A DNA stretch of 44,331 nucleotides from Gammaproteobacteria bacterium (lineage in GTDB: Bacteria > Pseudomonadota > Gammaproteobacteria > Pseudomonadales > Pseudohongiellaceae). The notes below the pieces were generated by a model. That model did no database searches and was not told where the DNA came from. It worked only from the letters and a program-made list of their open reading frames with translations. A program made the position numbers and the translations under genes. This document shows, in pieces, positions 8,112-16,273 of this stretch (positions are counted from its first letter, which is position 1; each line of letters starts with the position of its first letter). The stretch spans positions 1 to 44,331 of the forward strand of contig JAQWTK010000044.1 of assembly GCA_029242705.1 (NCBI GenBank), written 5' to 3'.

Positions 8112-10163
8112 CTAGAACTTATACTTAAGTAGTACCCTGACAGCCCTTGGATTAGCAGGGTGAAAGTGAATATCTTCAACTCCGGCTGCTTCGCCGGGCA
8201 AGCGAGATTCGAACCAATAGGCAATATCATCATCATCTCTGTCCAGGAGATTTAATACGTCTAGCCCAATTTCCCATTGCTTATGAGCATAGGAGATTCC
8301 AAAGTGCAAAAGGGTCGAGGCATCTTTTTTGATCACCTCATCTTCTGTGAGTGTCGCGTCTCCGAAATGTCGTATTCTTATGCTCGAAGTCCATCCCTCG
8401 CCAAAGCCCGCATAAGTTAGACCCGCACTAAAAACAGTGTCATGCGCATCAGGGATAGCGTTTTCATTGGAGGGTAGGCCTAAAAAATACCCATCGGATT
8501 TTGTTGCGGAGGCATCGAAAATTAGTCGATCGTTAATTTCCCAAAAAGTTGTAAGTTCGAAGCCATCTCTTTTGGATGGATCACCAGGTTCAGTAGTGCC
8601 AGCGTCGCCTACGAAAATCAGTTCGGAGTCGATTTTTAATTGATAATAAGCGAAGGACAAGTTAAATCCAGCTAGGCTGTCGTACCGAAAACCTATTTCG
8701 CTCCCCTTTCCTTCCACCAGAACATCGAGTGAATTCGTGGGATCACCGGTAACTGGATCAATTTTATTTACCGCAGCACGCACATCATTTGAATGAAAGC
8801 CATGCCCGTAGTTTGCATAAAACTCAAGATTTTTGTTGGCTAGATAAGCTAGGCCAAGCTTTGGTTGCAATAGTGAATCGCTATCGCTTCCAGAGTTTTT
8901 TGTTCGTAATGCATCGACATCGAAATCGTAATGATCGATCCTTGCGCCTATTGTTCCGCGTAACGTTTCAGTGAATTGGAATTGTAATTCACCGAATATA
9001 CCCAAGCTAAATTCTTGAGCTTCATCTTCTCGAATACTGCCGGTTCGTCTTCGGCTGATGGTATTGAAGAGATTTAATTCTGTGACGTCGTCATATCGAA
9101 TATCAGCGCCTATCGAACGCGCTACTGGTATACCAAACAATTCAGATTCAACTTGATTTCGCAGAGAGCCTCCAAATAACCTTCGCTCGTCTTCCTGTTC
9201 AAACTCATCCCCACCGATGGGATTGTTTAGTAAATAAGTGGGGTTATTAATCAGGCTCATGTAGTAAGAGCTTGCATAAAGGTTAAGATCCCAATTTTCA
9301 AACTCGAAATTACCGGAAAGAGAGTATCGGTAAGATTCACCGCCCAAGTCTGGGTCGATAAATCCAAATCGATCTATTGAGTTATTTTTGACAGCTCTTT
9401 CAGGGATCTGATTAGTTGAGGCCCAAGTTGAATCATAACCACTTAGAGTTATTCGGCTAGGAATACCCGCGATGGTTCCCGTATATTTGAGAAGCCCATT
9501 AAATTTTCTTACGTCTTGCTCTAGATCAAAAAAGCCATTTGTTTGTTGATGCTCTAATGCATAGAGGAGGGTACCACCACCGTAATCAAAAGAATTTGCT
9601 GTAACAAGCCGAGATTCATCCCTAGAACCTAAAGTCAATTCGGTGAAATTCGATTCCAGTCTGTCATATGTTTTCATTGAGTTGGAGCCGGCGAGAGAGA
9701 AATCTCCGGCATCCGCAAAATAAGGTCCCTTCTGAAAGTCTACTCTTTCTACAATTTCCGGGATTATGAAATTCAAGTCCATGTAGCCTTGAGCATGTGC
9801 ATGAGTGCGAAAATTGACCGGCATGCCGTCAAAGTAAGTTGAAAAATCTGAGCCGTGATCTAAGTTGAAGCCACGCAGGAAATACTGATTTGCTTTGCCA
9901 GGCCCGCTATGCTGAGTCGCAATCATTCCCGGTACAACTTCCACAAGTTCCGCGACGCGCGCCATTGGCCTGGTAGAGAAATCAGCATAACCGACAACGC
10001 CTTGTGATGCTGAATTGGCAGTACCTAACAATTGAAGTGAACGACCCCAGATTACTACCTCTTCTATTGTTTCAGGCGAAGAAGTTTGATTTTGGCCATA
10101 GGATACTATGGACAGAAAGCATGCAGGCAGAATTAGTAAATTTTTTAGCGTCATTTCTTGCAT
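8112..10163 (-). CDS. TonB-dependent outer membrane receptor
   Basis: This is an outer-membrane beta-barrel importer energised by TonB, 683 residues long. There is a signal peptide (cleavage near SYGQ), a TonB-box-like segment IEEVVIW (about 33-39), a plug domain (about 50-165) containing QYFLRGFNLDHGSDF and the HAHAQGYMDLNF block, then a 22-strand-type barrel ending in the typical aromatic C-terminus LLKYKF. The plug's histidine-rich block and the C-terminal FHPANPRAVR match a recurrent environmental receptor subfamily whose ligand I cannot name. A second ATG at 10154 is an alternative start. A membrane-anchored regulator lies 460 bases upstream on the same strand, and a long inverted repeat lies in that gap. 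No substrate-binding protein or inner-membrane permease is adjacent. Confidence 0.92.
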   Translation of the reverse strand: MQEMTLKNLLILPACFLSIVSYGQNQTSSPETIEEVVIWGRSLQLLGTANSASQGVVGYADFSTRPMARVAELVEVVPGMIATQHSGPGKANQYFLRGFNLDHGSDFSTYFDGMPVNFRTHAHAQGYMDLNFIIPEIVERVDFQKGPYFADAGDFSLAGSNSMKTYDRLESNFTELTLGSRDESRLVTANSFDYGGGTLLYALEHQQTNGFFDLEQDVRKFNGLLKYTGTIAGIPSRITLSGYDSTWASTNQIPERAVKNNSIDRFGFIDPDLGGESYRYSLSGNFEFENWDLNLYASSYYMSLINNPTYLLNNPIGGDEFEQEDERRLFGGSLRNQVESELFGIPVARSIGADIRYDDVTELNLFNTISRRRTGSIREDEAQEFSLGIFGELQFQFTETLRGTIGARIDHYDFDVDALRTKNSGSDSDSLLQPKLGLAYLANKNLEFYANYGHGFHSNDVRAAVNKIDPVTGDPTNSLDVLVEGKGSEIGFRYDSLAGFNLSFAYYQLKIDSELIFVGDAGTTEPGDPSKRDGFELTTFWEINDRLIFDASATKSDGYFLGLPSNENAIPDAHDTVFSAGLTYAGFGEGWTSSIRIRHFGDATLTEDEVIKKDASTLLHFGISYAHKQWEIGLDVLNLLDRDDDDIAYWFESRLPGEAAGVEDIHFHPANPRAVRVLLKYKF

Positions 10164-10623
10164 TTTTCACTATATGTATAGAGGTGGTTGGCGATCATAA
10201 CACTACTTCCCCAGAATCAAGTTTCAATAATAAAAGGCTGAAACGAGCGCACTTAAATCGATGCGCTGATTTCAAAACCGACAGATTTTAGCCTGAAATT
10301 ATCCTTAGTTCCGAGTAAATAACTGTTAATAACCTAAAAATAGAGCGTTCTGAGTAGAGATATAGAAAGGACAAGCCGATACCGCAAAGCCCGTTACTTC
10401 GCCACTCAAAAGAATGGAAGTAAAAGTAGTTTGATTCAAGGTGCCTAGAATACTTTTTAGTACACTATTTTTTTGCACTTTAAACTTATCGGTATTAAGA
10501 GGGAATCGGTTACTCAGTCTGCTGAAAATACTCGTAGAGAATCACCGCCATTATCTATGGTAACAGAAGTAAGCTTTACTATAGATGCGGCTAAAGATTG
10601 CGAGGTTTTACATTAATCCAATT
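10164..10623. other. 460-base intergenic region between the TonB receptor and its upstream regulator
   Basis: I find no gene that can be supported here. It should hold the promoter of the receptor (minus strand). The most striking content is the inverted repeat at 10239-10274. TTTCA-type half-sites also occur at 10221 and 10294. An open frame without a usable start at about 10430-10615 is not annotated as a gene. Confidence 0.6.
10239..10274. promoter_or_regulatory. 36-base inverted repeat, candidate operator or attenuator
   Basis: The left arm TGAAACGAGCGCA and right arm TGCGCTGATTTCA are inverted copies matching at 11 of 13 positions, separated by a ten-base AT-rich spacer. It lies 76-111 bases upstream of the TonB-receptor start. 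On the minus strand the stem is followed by GCCTTTTATTATT, so an RNA terminator or attenuator is an alternative to a protein-binding operator. Confidence 0.55.
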
Positions 10624-11949
10624 TTAATTAAACTGATTTGGTTCCGGGGTAGCCCAAATCTGATTGGTATCAAATATCGCTGCATATACTAGATTAGCGT
10701 CGAAATTCATGCGATCTATACCAACGACCTCAAATAGTGCCTCGAAGCTAGCCACTGCTTCATCCGTATCGTTGTCCATAGCAACTACTAAATCATTTAG
10801 AGTCTCTGAATCGGAAAGCGCCTGTGCAGTGTGCATGAGTCCGGCATCTCTCATGCCCGAAATCAAGACGAATTGTGTTTCAGTACTAACGGGGAAGGTA
10901 GAAAACATACCATAATCTTTAAAAGACTGACCTTCTTCCGGCAATCCTGCATCGCTGGTGTAATACTCCTGTGTTTGGATATTTAATAGCTCGTCATAGC
11001 TTCTGCCCAAGCGCAATCCAGACCCTGAAAAAGTCATATCGTTAAGCTTTTCTAAACCGGAAATGTAGCCAATATAAACTATATGGTTTTCACGAATATC
11101 TGCAGTAGTTAAATCTGACATCATGGTTATGTTTATAGTCTTGCCGCCGCTCTGAAGTATCGGCACAATGCGAGCTAACGCAAATGCACTGCCCTCTGGC
11201 ATATAACTTAAATCCAGATCCAAATAATTTTCGGCGCGCTCAAAATCACTGAATTGCATTTTTTCTAGATCAAGACTTGAATTTACGTTAAATTCACGCA
11301 CCATACGCGCTATATTCCCGTTGTCATTTAATTCTCCAAAAATGTAGTAATCACCCATAACAAGCAGTATTGGCATATCATCTTTTAATACGCTATCCCA
11401 TACGGGATGTTCAGCGGCGACTTGAGAAATCTCCACACTGCTTCCCCGACTAGTAATCGTCATATATATAAGATTTATGGCTAACAAAAAAATAGTAGCG
11501 AGTAACAGGCCATTATTGAGTCTTAAATTAGATTTCTGTTCATCGTGTGATATTTCGGTAACGGAATTTGACGTTCTTTGCCGCGCTGCGATTGTGTACT
11601 GACCCTTTGGAATAACAATCCGATAAGCAGAGTCATGTTCATAACTTTGGTAGTAACTATCTAATTTTTTACGTAACTGATGAATGTAGACCCGAACACT
11701 TGAATCAGCGGAAACATCAAAGTCATCACCTCGATTTAACACATCAACGGCAAGCTCAATTTCTTTTGGTGATTTGCCCGACAGCGAGCATTGAACCAAG
11801 TATTCAAGCAGAGAAGAATAATGCTTGGACCGACCAAGAATGCCCGATGCTATAATGCGCTGAGAGAGAGCGAGAAGCTCTTTGGTGGTAAACACTTCTT
11901 TTATACCCACCAGAGGCTGATTATCGCCACTATCAATTTTAGCTTGCAA
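10624..11949 (-). CDS. Membrane-anchored winged-helix transcriptional regulator with C-terminal sensor
   Basis: A predicted one-component regulator of 441 residues. Residues about 20-122 match the winged-helix-like domain found at the N-terminus of many environmental membrane regulators, with the landmarks SKHYSSLLEYLV, LNRGDDFDVSADSSVRVYIH, LRKKLDSYY and IPKGQYTI. A single membrane segment follows at about 147-165, then a periplasmic region of about 270 residues (HPVWDSVL, VMGDYYIFGE, LDLDLSYMP, GLRLGRSYDEL) that I do not recognise. This layout is ToxR/CadC-like: DNA binding inside, sensing outside. The frame begins with TTG at 11949 directly after an in-frame stop, with no good ribosome binding site; GTG at 11910 is an alternative. 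Control of the downstream TonB receptor is inferred from position only. Confidence 0.75.
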   Translation of the reverse strand: MQAKIDSGDNQPLVGIKEVFTTKELLALSQRIIASGILGRSKHYSSLLEYLVQCSLSGKSPKEIELAVDVLNRGDDFDVSADSSVRVYIHQLRKKLDSYYQSYEHDSAYRIVIPKGQYTIAARQRTSNSVTEISHDEQKSNLRLNNGLLLATIFLLAINLIYMTITSRGSSVEISQVAAEHPVWDSVLKDDMPILLVMGDYYIFGELNDNGNIARMVREFNVNSSLDLEKMQFSDFERAENYLDLDLSYMPEGSAFALARIVPILQSGGKTINITMMSDLTTADIRENHIVYIGYISGLEKLNDMTFSGSGLRLGRSYDELLNIQTQEYYTSDAGLPEEGQSFKDYGMFSTFPVSTETQFVLISGMRDAGLMHTAQALSDSETLNDLVVAMDNDTDEAVASFEALFEVVGIDRMNFDANLVYAAIFDTNQIWATPEPNQFN

Positions 11950-12117
11950 TTATGTTCACCAGTACAAAGAGTCGAAAATTAGAGAGGAACGTAGTTTATA
12001 GCTTGGTTGACTTTTACGCTAATACTTTGATTGTTTTGAAAGCCTGTTGATTAGGAATCTACCAAGTGAGCGAGCAACTGCCATGGTATAATAAGGGCGT
12101 TCTCAGGTTCTTGTATT

Positions 12118-13308
12118 TTACGCATTCTGGTCAGATTGCCAGAGAATCCAGCGAGTTTCTTGATGTTGTTGAGGTTTGTCTGGAATCAATTGAGTTAATA
12201 GGAGGGAACATCCAGCAATTGAAGCCCCTATAAGGAAAACGGCACTATGATTGATAATCCAGATAAACCCTAACAGCGCTGGCAGTATCACCGCGGCAAT
12301 ATGATTAATAGTGAAGCTTATAGAGGATGTCGACGCGATATCTGCGGGGTCCGCAATTTTCTGAAAGTAGGTGTTAATTGCGATGGCCATAGCGAAAAAT
12401 AAGTGATCTAACAAATAAAGTGCGATTGCGACCTCTACAGTGTCGACAAAAGCATAACTAACGAAAATTATTACTAAGCCAACGTATTCGAGTGTTAATG
12501 TTTTTCGTTCTCCGATATAACTTATTAGTGCTCCTATTTTTGGGGCGAGCCAAAATGTAAGAGCTGCATTAACTAGGGTCAATAAGACAACATTTTCGAT
12601 CGGGAACCCGAATTTCTCTACCATTAAAAATCCCGCGAACACAACGAAAATCTGACGCCTTGCTCCCGCTAAAAAAGTTAATAGATAATACAACCAATAC
12701 TTTTTTCGCAAGAATAATTCTTTTCTTTGGGTGACTTGATCTTCAAATTGAGGAATCACTATCCAACAAAAAAGGCCAATACTAATAGCTGCCCCGCCAG
12801 CTAAAAGATATATAAGTATGTAGTTGGCTGCGTAGAATAATAAATATACATATATGGTTCCCAAAACCAATAGATTACAAATTGCTCGGGTGCTAAGCAG
12901 TTTTCCTAAAACCTTAGGGGCTTCTTCTTTTGTTAGCCATTGTAAGCTGAGTGAATTGTGCAAAGTTTCTAAATAGTGGAAGCCGAACGACATCAAAACT
13001 GTCGTGAAATAAAGCCATAAGGCAGAGGGATAAAAAGCGGTAATTGCAGTACCAAAACCCAAGGTAATCAAGGCAAGGATAGCGAATCTCTGCTGGCGGA
13101 TAAAAAGCATTATCAGGATTGCAGTGAAGGCTAGAAATCCTGGAACTTCTCTCAAACTTTGTAAGATGCCAATTTCTTCACCAGTAAATTTGGCTTGCTC
13201 AACAACGAAGTTATTGAGTAAAACTTGCCATGTAGCAAATGCTATGGTGTTACCAATCGCGAGAAGAAACAATAATGTCTTACGCTTTTTTATTGGTAAA
13301 TAGCTCAT
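12118..13308 (-). CDS. MFS transporter
   Basis: An inner-membrane protein of 396 residues with about twelve hydrophobic segments and a polar central loop (about 193-203), the usual two-times-six arrangement of the major facilitator superfamily. The first helix follows a basic KKRKT start. Landmark pieces are GILQSLREVPGF in the second helix region and WLAPKIGALISYIGERK in the loop preceding the second-half helices. Conserved features are too general to name a substrate. The gene stands alone on the minus strand and diverges from the patatin-like lipase gene. Confidence 0.82.
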   Translation of the reverse strand: MSYLPIKKRKTLLFLLAIGNTIAFATWQVLLNNFVVEQAKFTGEEIGILQSLREVPGFLAFTAILIMLFIRQQRFAILALITLGFGTAITAFYPSALWLYFTTVLMSFGFHYLETLHNSLSLQWLTKEEAPKVLGKLLSTRAICNLLVLGTIYVYLLFYAANYILIYLLAGGAAISIGLFCWIVIPQFEDQVTQRKELFLRKKYWLYYLLTFLAGARRQIFVVFAGFLMVEKFGFPIENVVLLTLVNAALTFWLAPKIGALISYIGERKTLTLEYVGLVIIFVSYAFVDTVEVAIALYLLDHLFFAMAIAINTYFQKIADPADIASTSSISFTINHIAAVILPALLGFIWIINHSAVFLIGASIAGCSLLLTQLIPDKPQQHQETRWILWQSDQNA

Positions 13309-13350
13309 CGTCTTAATTATTTTTGAATTGATAGAAGTAATTACAAGTGA

Positions 13351-13378
13351 TGATTCCGCTCGAGTTGGTGGCGGATCA
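13351..13378. repeat. Imperfect inverted repeat in a divergent promoter region
   Basis: TGATTCCGC and GCGGATCA form an eight-base-pair dyad with one bulged T and an eleven-base spacer, between the divergent MFS and patatin genes. It could be an operator. No T-run follows on either strand, so a terminator is unlikely. Confidence 0.35.
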
Positions 13379-13425
13379 AAATCATAGTAGCTTGAATCTT
13401 AAACAAATTATATCATTTCATCATT

Positions 13426-14499
13426 ATGAATTCTCTTGCAATTTATGCGGGGCCAACCGCTCTCAAACGCCTAAAGAAAGAAGGGTTTAATGCCGGCCAA
13501 TTCAAGGTGCTAGTTGGCGCTTCCGGTGGTCCTAAATGGTTCGTGTTGCTTGGCTTAGATCGTTACTTATTTGGTGAATTTTTTGCAGACCGAAAGAAAG
13601 ATCTGTTAACTGTAGGTTCTTCGGTCGGTGCCTGGAGAATGTGTTGCTTGGCTACGAAAGATCCTGTGCGAAGCATTGAATGCTTAGCCCACAATTATTG
13701 CCATGAGAATTATTCTAAATACCCCAGCATTGAAGAAGTAACTGCTAGTGCCAAAACAATGTTAGAAAAAGTATTAGCGGATAATGGTAAAGGAGAGATA
13801 GCTAACAATTCTATATTTCAGACGCATGTCGTTGCTGTTCGGGCTCGAGGTTTTGGTTCGTCAAAAAGTAGAATCTTACAAGCAGTGCATTTGGGTTTAA
13901 GTGCGGTAAGTAATTTGTTTTCGCGTCGGACATTAGGGCTATTTTTTGAGCGCACGATTTTTACCAATATGGGCGATCTATCTCCGTGGAAAAATCTTAA
14001 TGATATAAGTACCAAAATCTTCGACCTGAGCGCAGGAAATATATCTGATGTTATGTTGTCTAGTGGCTCTATACCTTTTTCCCTTGAAGGTGTGCGAAAT
14101 ATTTCGGGAGCTAATATGGGGCTCTATTGGGATGGCGGGATAGTTGACTACCACTTTGATTGGCCCTTTAGTGAGACAGATGGTCTTGTTTTGTACCCGC
14201 ATTTTAGCCCTCAAATTATTCCAGGTTGGTTTGATAAGAGGTTGCCTTGGCGGAAAACCAATGAGCGATTCTTAGATAATGTCGTACTTTTGGCGCCGAC
14301 AAAAGAGTTTATTAGTACTCTGCCGGGCGGGAAAATCCCTGATAGGAATGACTTTGTCAATTACACTTATGAAGAAAGAGTGCGAATCTGGGAAGAGGTT
14401 ATCAGTAAAAGCGAATCTTTAGCGGCTGAGCTAAAAGACTTAGTAAATACCGAAGAAAATTTACACTTAGTCAGACCAATTTCCGAAAGGGATCGATAA
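13426..14499 (+). CDS. Patatin-like phospholipase family protein
   Basis: A predicted lipid acyl hydrolase of 357 residues using a Ser-Asp dyad. The oxyanion-hole motif is GASGGPK (31-37), the nucleophile elbow is GSSVG with Ser66, and the catalytic aspartate is in WDGG (D236), all in patatin order. There is no signal peptide, so it is probably cytosolic. The start ATG at 13426 has no strong ribosome binding site, but it leads straight into the conserved domain. It diverges from the MFS transporter. The lipid substrate is unknown. Confidence 0.87.
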   Translation: MNSLAIYAGPTALKRLKKEGFNAGQFKVLVGASGGPKWFVLLGLDRYLFGEFFADRKKDLLTVGSSVGAWRMCCLATKDPVRSIECLAHNYCHENYSKYPSIEEVTASAKTMLEKVLADNGKGEIANNSIFQTHVVAVRARGFGSSKSRILQAVHLGLSAVSNLFSRRTLGLFFERTIFTNMGDLSPWKNLNDISTKIFDLSAGNISDVMLSSGSIPFSLEGVRNISGANMGLYWDGGIVDYHFDWPFSETDGLVLYPHFSPQIIPGWFDKRLPWRKTNERFLDNVVLLAPTKEFISTLPGGKIPDRNDFVNYTYEERVRIWEEVISKSESLAAELKDLVNTEENLHLVRPISERDR

Positions 14500-14656
14500 T
14501 CAATGAAGTTGATGGAATTAAGTCGTTTAATGCGTATTGATGAAAAGCAAAAGGAGCCGATATATACACTAGCTCTTATACGTCTCGATCTTGAGTAGAA
14601 GAGAGTCGGAGTAAAAAAGAATTATTTGTTAAGTGGAGTATTAATCTGGATTTGTG

Positions 14657-14875
14657 ATGCTGAAAAATACTAAAGTTTTAAGAATAAGACAATTAATGTA
14701 TTGTTTATTAGTAGGTGCAGTAAGCTTAAGCTCCTGTATGGGTGTCGTTGTAGGGACAGCAGTAGATGCTACTCTAGAAGTCGCAAAGGTGCCTTTTAAG
14801 GTGGCGGCTACTGCAGTCGATATTGCTGTTCCCGAAGACGAAGACGAAGACGAAGACGAAGATGACGATGACTAA
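14657..14875 (+). CDS. Small lipoprotein with an acidic Asp/Glu repeat tail
   Basis: A predicted lipoprotein of about 72 residues. A basic N-terminus and hydrophobic stretch end in a lipobox LSSC. The mature part has a hydrophobic Gly/Ala/Val-rich segment (VVVGTAVDATLEVAKVPFKV) and ends in an uninterrupted Asp/Glu tail. The tail is encoded by four GAAGAC units followed by degenerate copies. GTG at 14654 is a possible start one codon earlier. Small envelope lipoproteins with this VGTAVD...VAKVPFKV pattern occur in other proteobacteria, but I know no function. The thioesterase gene follows 13 bases downstream, so the two may be cotranscribed. Confidence 0.65.
   Translation: MLKNTKVLRIRQLMYCLLVGAVSLSSCMGVVVGTAVDATLEVAKVPFKVAATAVDIAVPEDEDEDEDEDDDD
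14834..14872 (+). repeat. In-frame GAAGAC hexamer tandem repeat
   Basis: Four exact GAAGAC units (14834-14857) continue into GAAGAT and GACGATGAC up to the stop codon. Because the unit is six bases, copy-number change would lengthen or shorten the acidic tail without a frameshift. Confidence 0.85.
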
Positions 14876-14888
14876 TTAGGATGTGTTA

Positions 14889-15308
14889 ATGACGATAGAA
14901 GCGGAAGACTATGAGATTCCCGCCCACTATAAGCATTGGGTTGGCGATAAAGCGGAAGATTATATTGGTCCATTTTTCTTTTACATGGACGACACCACTC
15001 CGCGTACTGCATTTCGTGTCCAAGATCATAACTGTAATGCTCATGATTCTGTTCATGGCGGGGTCTTAATGGCGTTCGCAGATTATACACTTTGTATTGG
15101 TGCAAATATGGGAGAGAGCGAGAGTGTTGTAACCGTAAGCTGTAGCAATGAATTTGTGGCGCCGGCCTACCTAGGTGACCTAATAGAGGGGGAGTGCCAT
15201 ATAATTAGAAGAGGTAAGTCTATGGTTTTTACCCGTTGTGAGTTACGGGTGGATGAAAAGCCAATACTGAATAGCAGTGGTGTCATCAAACGCATAATGG
15301 GCAACTAA
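14889..15308 (+). CDS. Hotdog-fold acyl-CoA thioesterase (PaaI-like)
   Basis: A predicted thioesterase of 139 residues that would hydrolyse an acyl-CoA. The hotdog-fold signature is CNAHDSVHGGVLMAFADY, where the HGG turn precedes the central helix, followed by the VTVSCSNEFVAPAYLGDLI strand pair. I chose ATG 14889 over GTG 14883 because TAGGA lies seven bases before it. It has no signal peptide. It sits between a small lipoprotein and a substrate-binding lipoprotein. The acyl substrate is not evident. Confidence 0.85.
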   Translation: MTIEAEDYEIPAHYKHWVGDKAEDYIGPFFFYMDDTTPRTAFRVQDHNCNAHDSVHGGVLMAFADYTLCIGANMGESESVVTVSCSNEFVAPAYLGDLIEGECHIIRRGKSMVFTRCELRVDEKPILNSSGVIKRIMGN

Positions 15309-15354
15309 ATTGCCTTTATGTGCTGTTTAAAATTATTATAGAAATGATCAAAAC

Positions 15355-16107
15355 ATGCTAACTAATTTTGTCTTGCTCCGCACCTCCTGCTGCTTAGTTA
15401 TGTTTTGGGCCTTATCTGTTTTAATTGGCTGCTCGGCAAATGGAAGAATTCAAACTTTGAGACCAGGCGTACTAAGCGTAGCAGTAACATCGGACGCCCC
15501 TTCAAGTGAGTATGACCCACAGTTTTGGATCAGGGAGTACGTCGAGTTATTTGCATCCGAGCACGAACTCGAAATTTCCTGGATTGTTGTTCCTTTCAAT
15601 GAGTCTTGGCTTCTCGCGAGTAGAGACGAGGTTGATTTGGTTGCCACTAATGTCGCCAATTTTTCGGACCGCGCGCGCTCGGGAGCAACCTTTTCCGCGC
15701 CATTTCTTTATGAGCGTCGAGCATTGCGAATTAATCCCGAAGATCAAAGCCGCTATTCTCATATTAGCGACTTTGTTGGTAAGACAGTCGGCGTTGTTTC
15801 AGGCATGGCCGCTGAGAGGGACGTCGATAACCGAGCGCCAGAAGGTGTTATTGTCAGAAGAACGGATACCTTTGCTCAACTCTATAATGAGTTTGACTCT
15901 GGACAGCTTGATGCGATAGCTGAAGCTGAATATTACTCGCTGGATGATCAGATTATTCCCTCGCATGGCGGTGGAGTAGTTCTAATCGACCATCATGATC
16001 TTATGCCGGGGCAGCGTGAAGAATCAGTATTCGTCGTCTGTGATAATAGTAAAAATCTATTGTCGATACTTAATGCCTTTATTGCTCGAACTACTTTTCC
16101 GCTTTGA
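15355..16107 (+). CDS. Substrate-binding lipoprotein, solute-binding family 3 type
   Basis: A predicted periplasmic lipoprotein of 250 residues resembling the amino-acid-type (family 3) solute-binding fold. It has a hydrophobic N-terminus with lipobox LIGC (C26), a first-lobe start GVLSVAVTSDAP, the DLVATNVANFSDRA loop, the FSAPFLYERRAL hinge block and GKTVGVVSGMAAERDV, all typical positions for this family. No ABC permease or ATPase is adjacent; the nearest transporter is the downstream sodium/solute symporter. It may act with a distant transporter or as a sensor. The ligand is unknown. Confidence 0.75.
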   Translation: MLTNFVLLRTSCCLVMFWALSVLIGCSANGRIQTLRPGVLSVAVTSDAPSSEYDPQFWIREYVELFASEHELEISWIVVPFNESWLLASRDEVDLVATNVANFSDRARSGATFSAPFLYERRALRINPEDQSRYSHISDFVGKTVGVVSGMAAERDVDNRAPEGVIVRRTDTFAQLYNEFDSGQLDAIAEAEYYSLDDQIIPSHGGGVVLIDHHDLMPGQREESVFVVCDNSKNLLSILNAFIARTTFPL

Positions 16108-16273
16108 CGCATTAGTAAGTCTAAGATTTACACTCATAGCTAACAGTTTAAGTTCTAATATCTGTTGGTTAAAACTGTAATAATTTCTTTTGGCTCTTTA
16201 TTCTCTATAGTATGCTTCGTTGCCCTGTGCATTATTTGTAACTCAGTCGGATTTTTAAAACTAGAGTCTCTGA

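Noticed and set aside
10430-10615. Open stretch of about 50 codons on the plus strand with a protein-like look
   Set aside because: It has no start codon with a ribosome binding site near its beginning and no recognisable motif; probably chance in the intergenic gap.
14503-14598. 31-codon frame just after the patatin gene
   Set aside because: It has no clear ribosome binding site or motif; length is within chance.
16143-16178. ACAGTTT/AAACTGT inverted repeat as terminator of the solute-binding gene
   Set aside because: The loop is long and the following T-run is interrupted; evidence is too weak for a terminator call.
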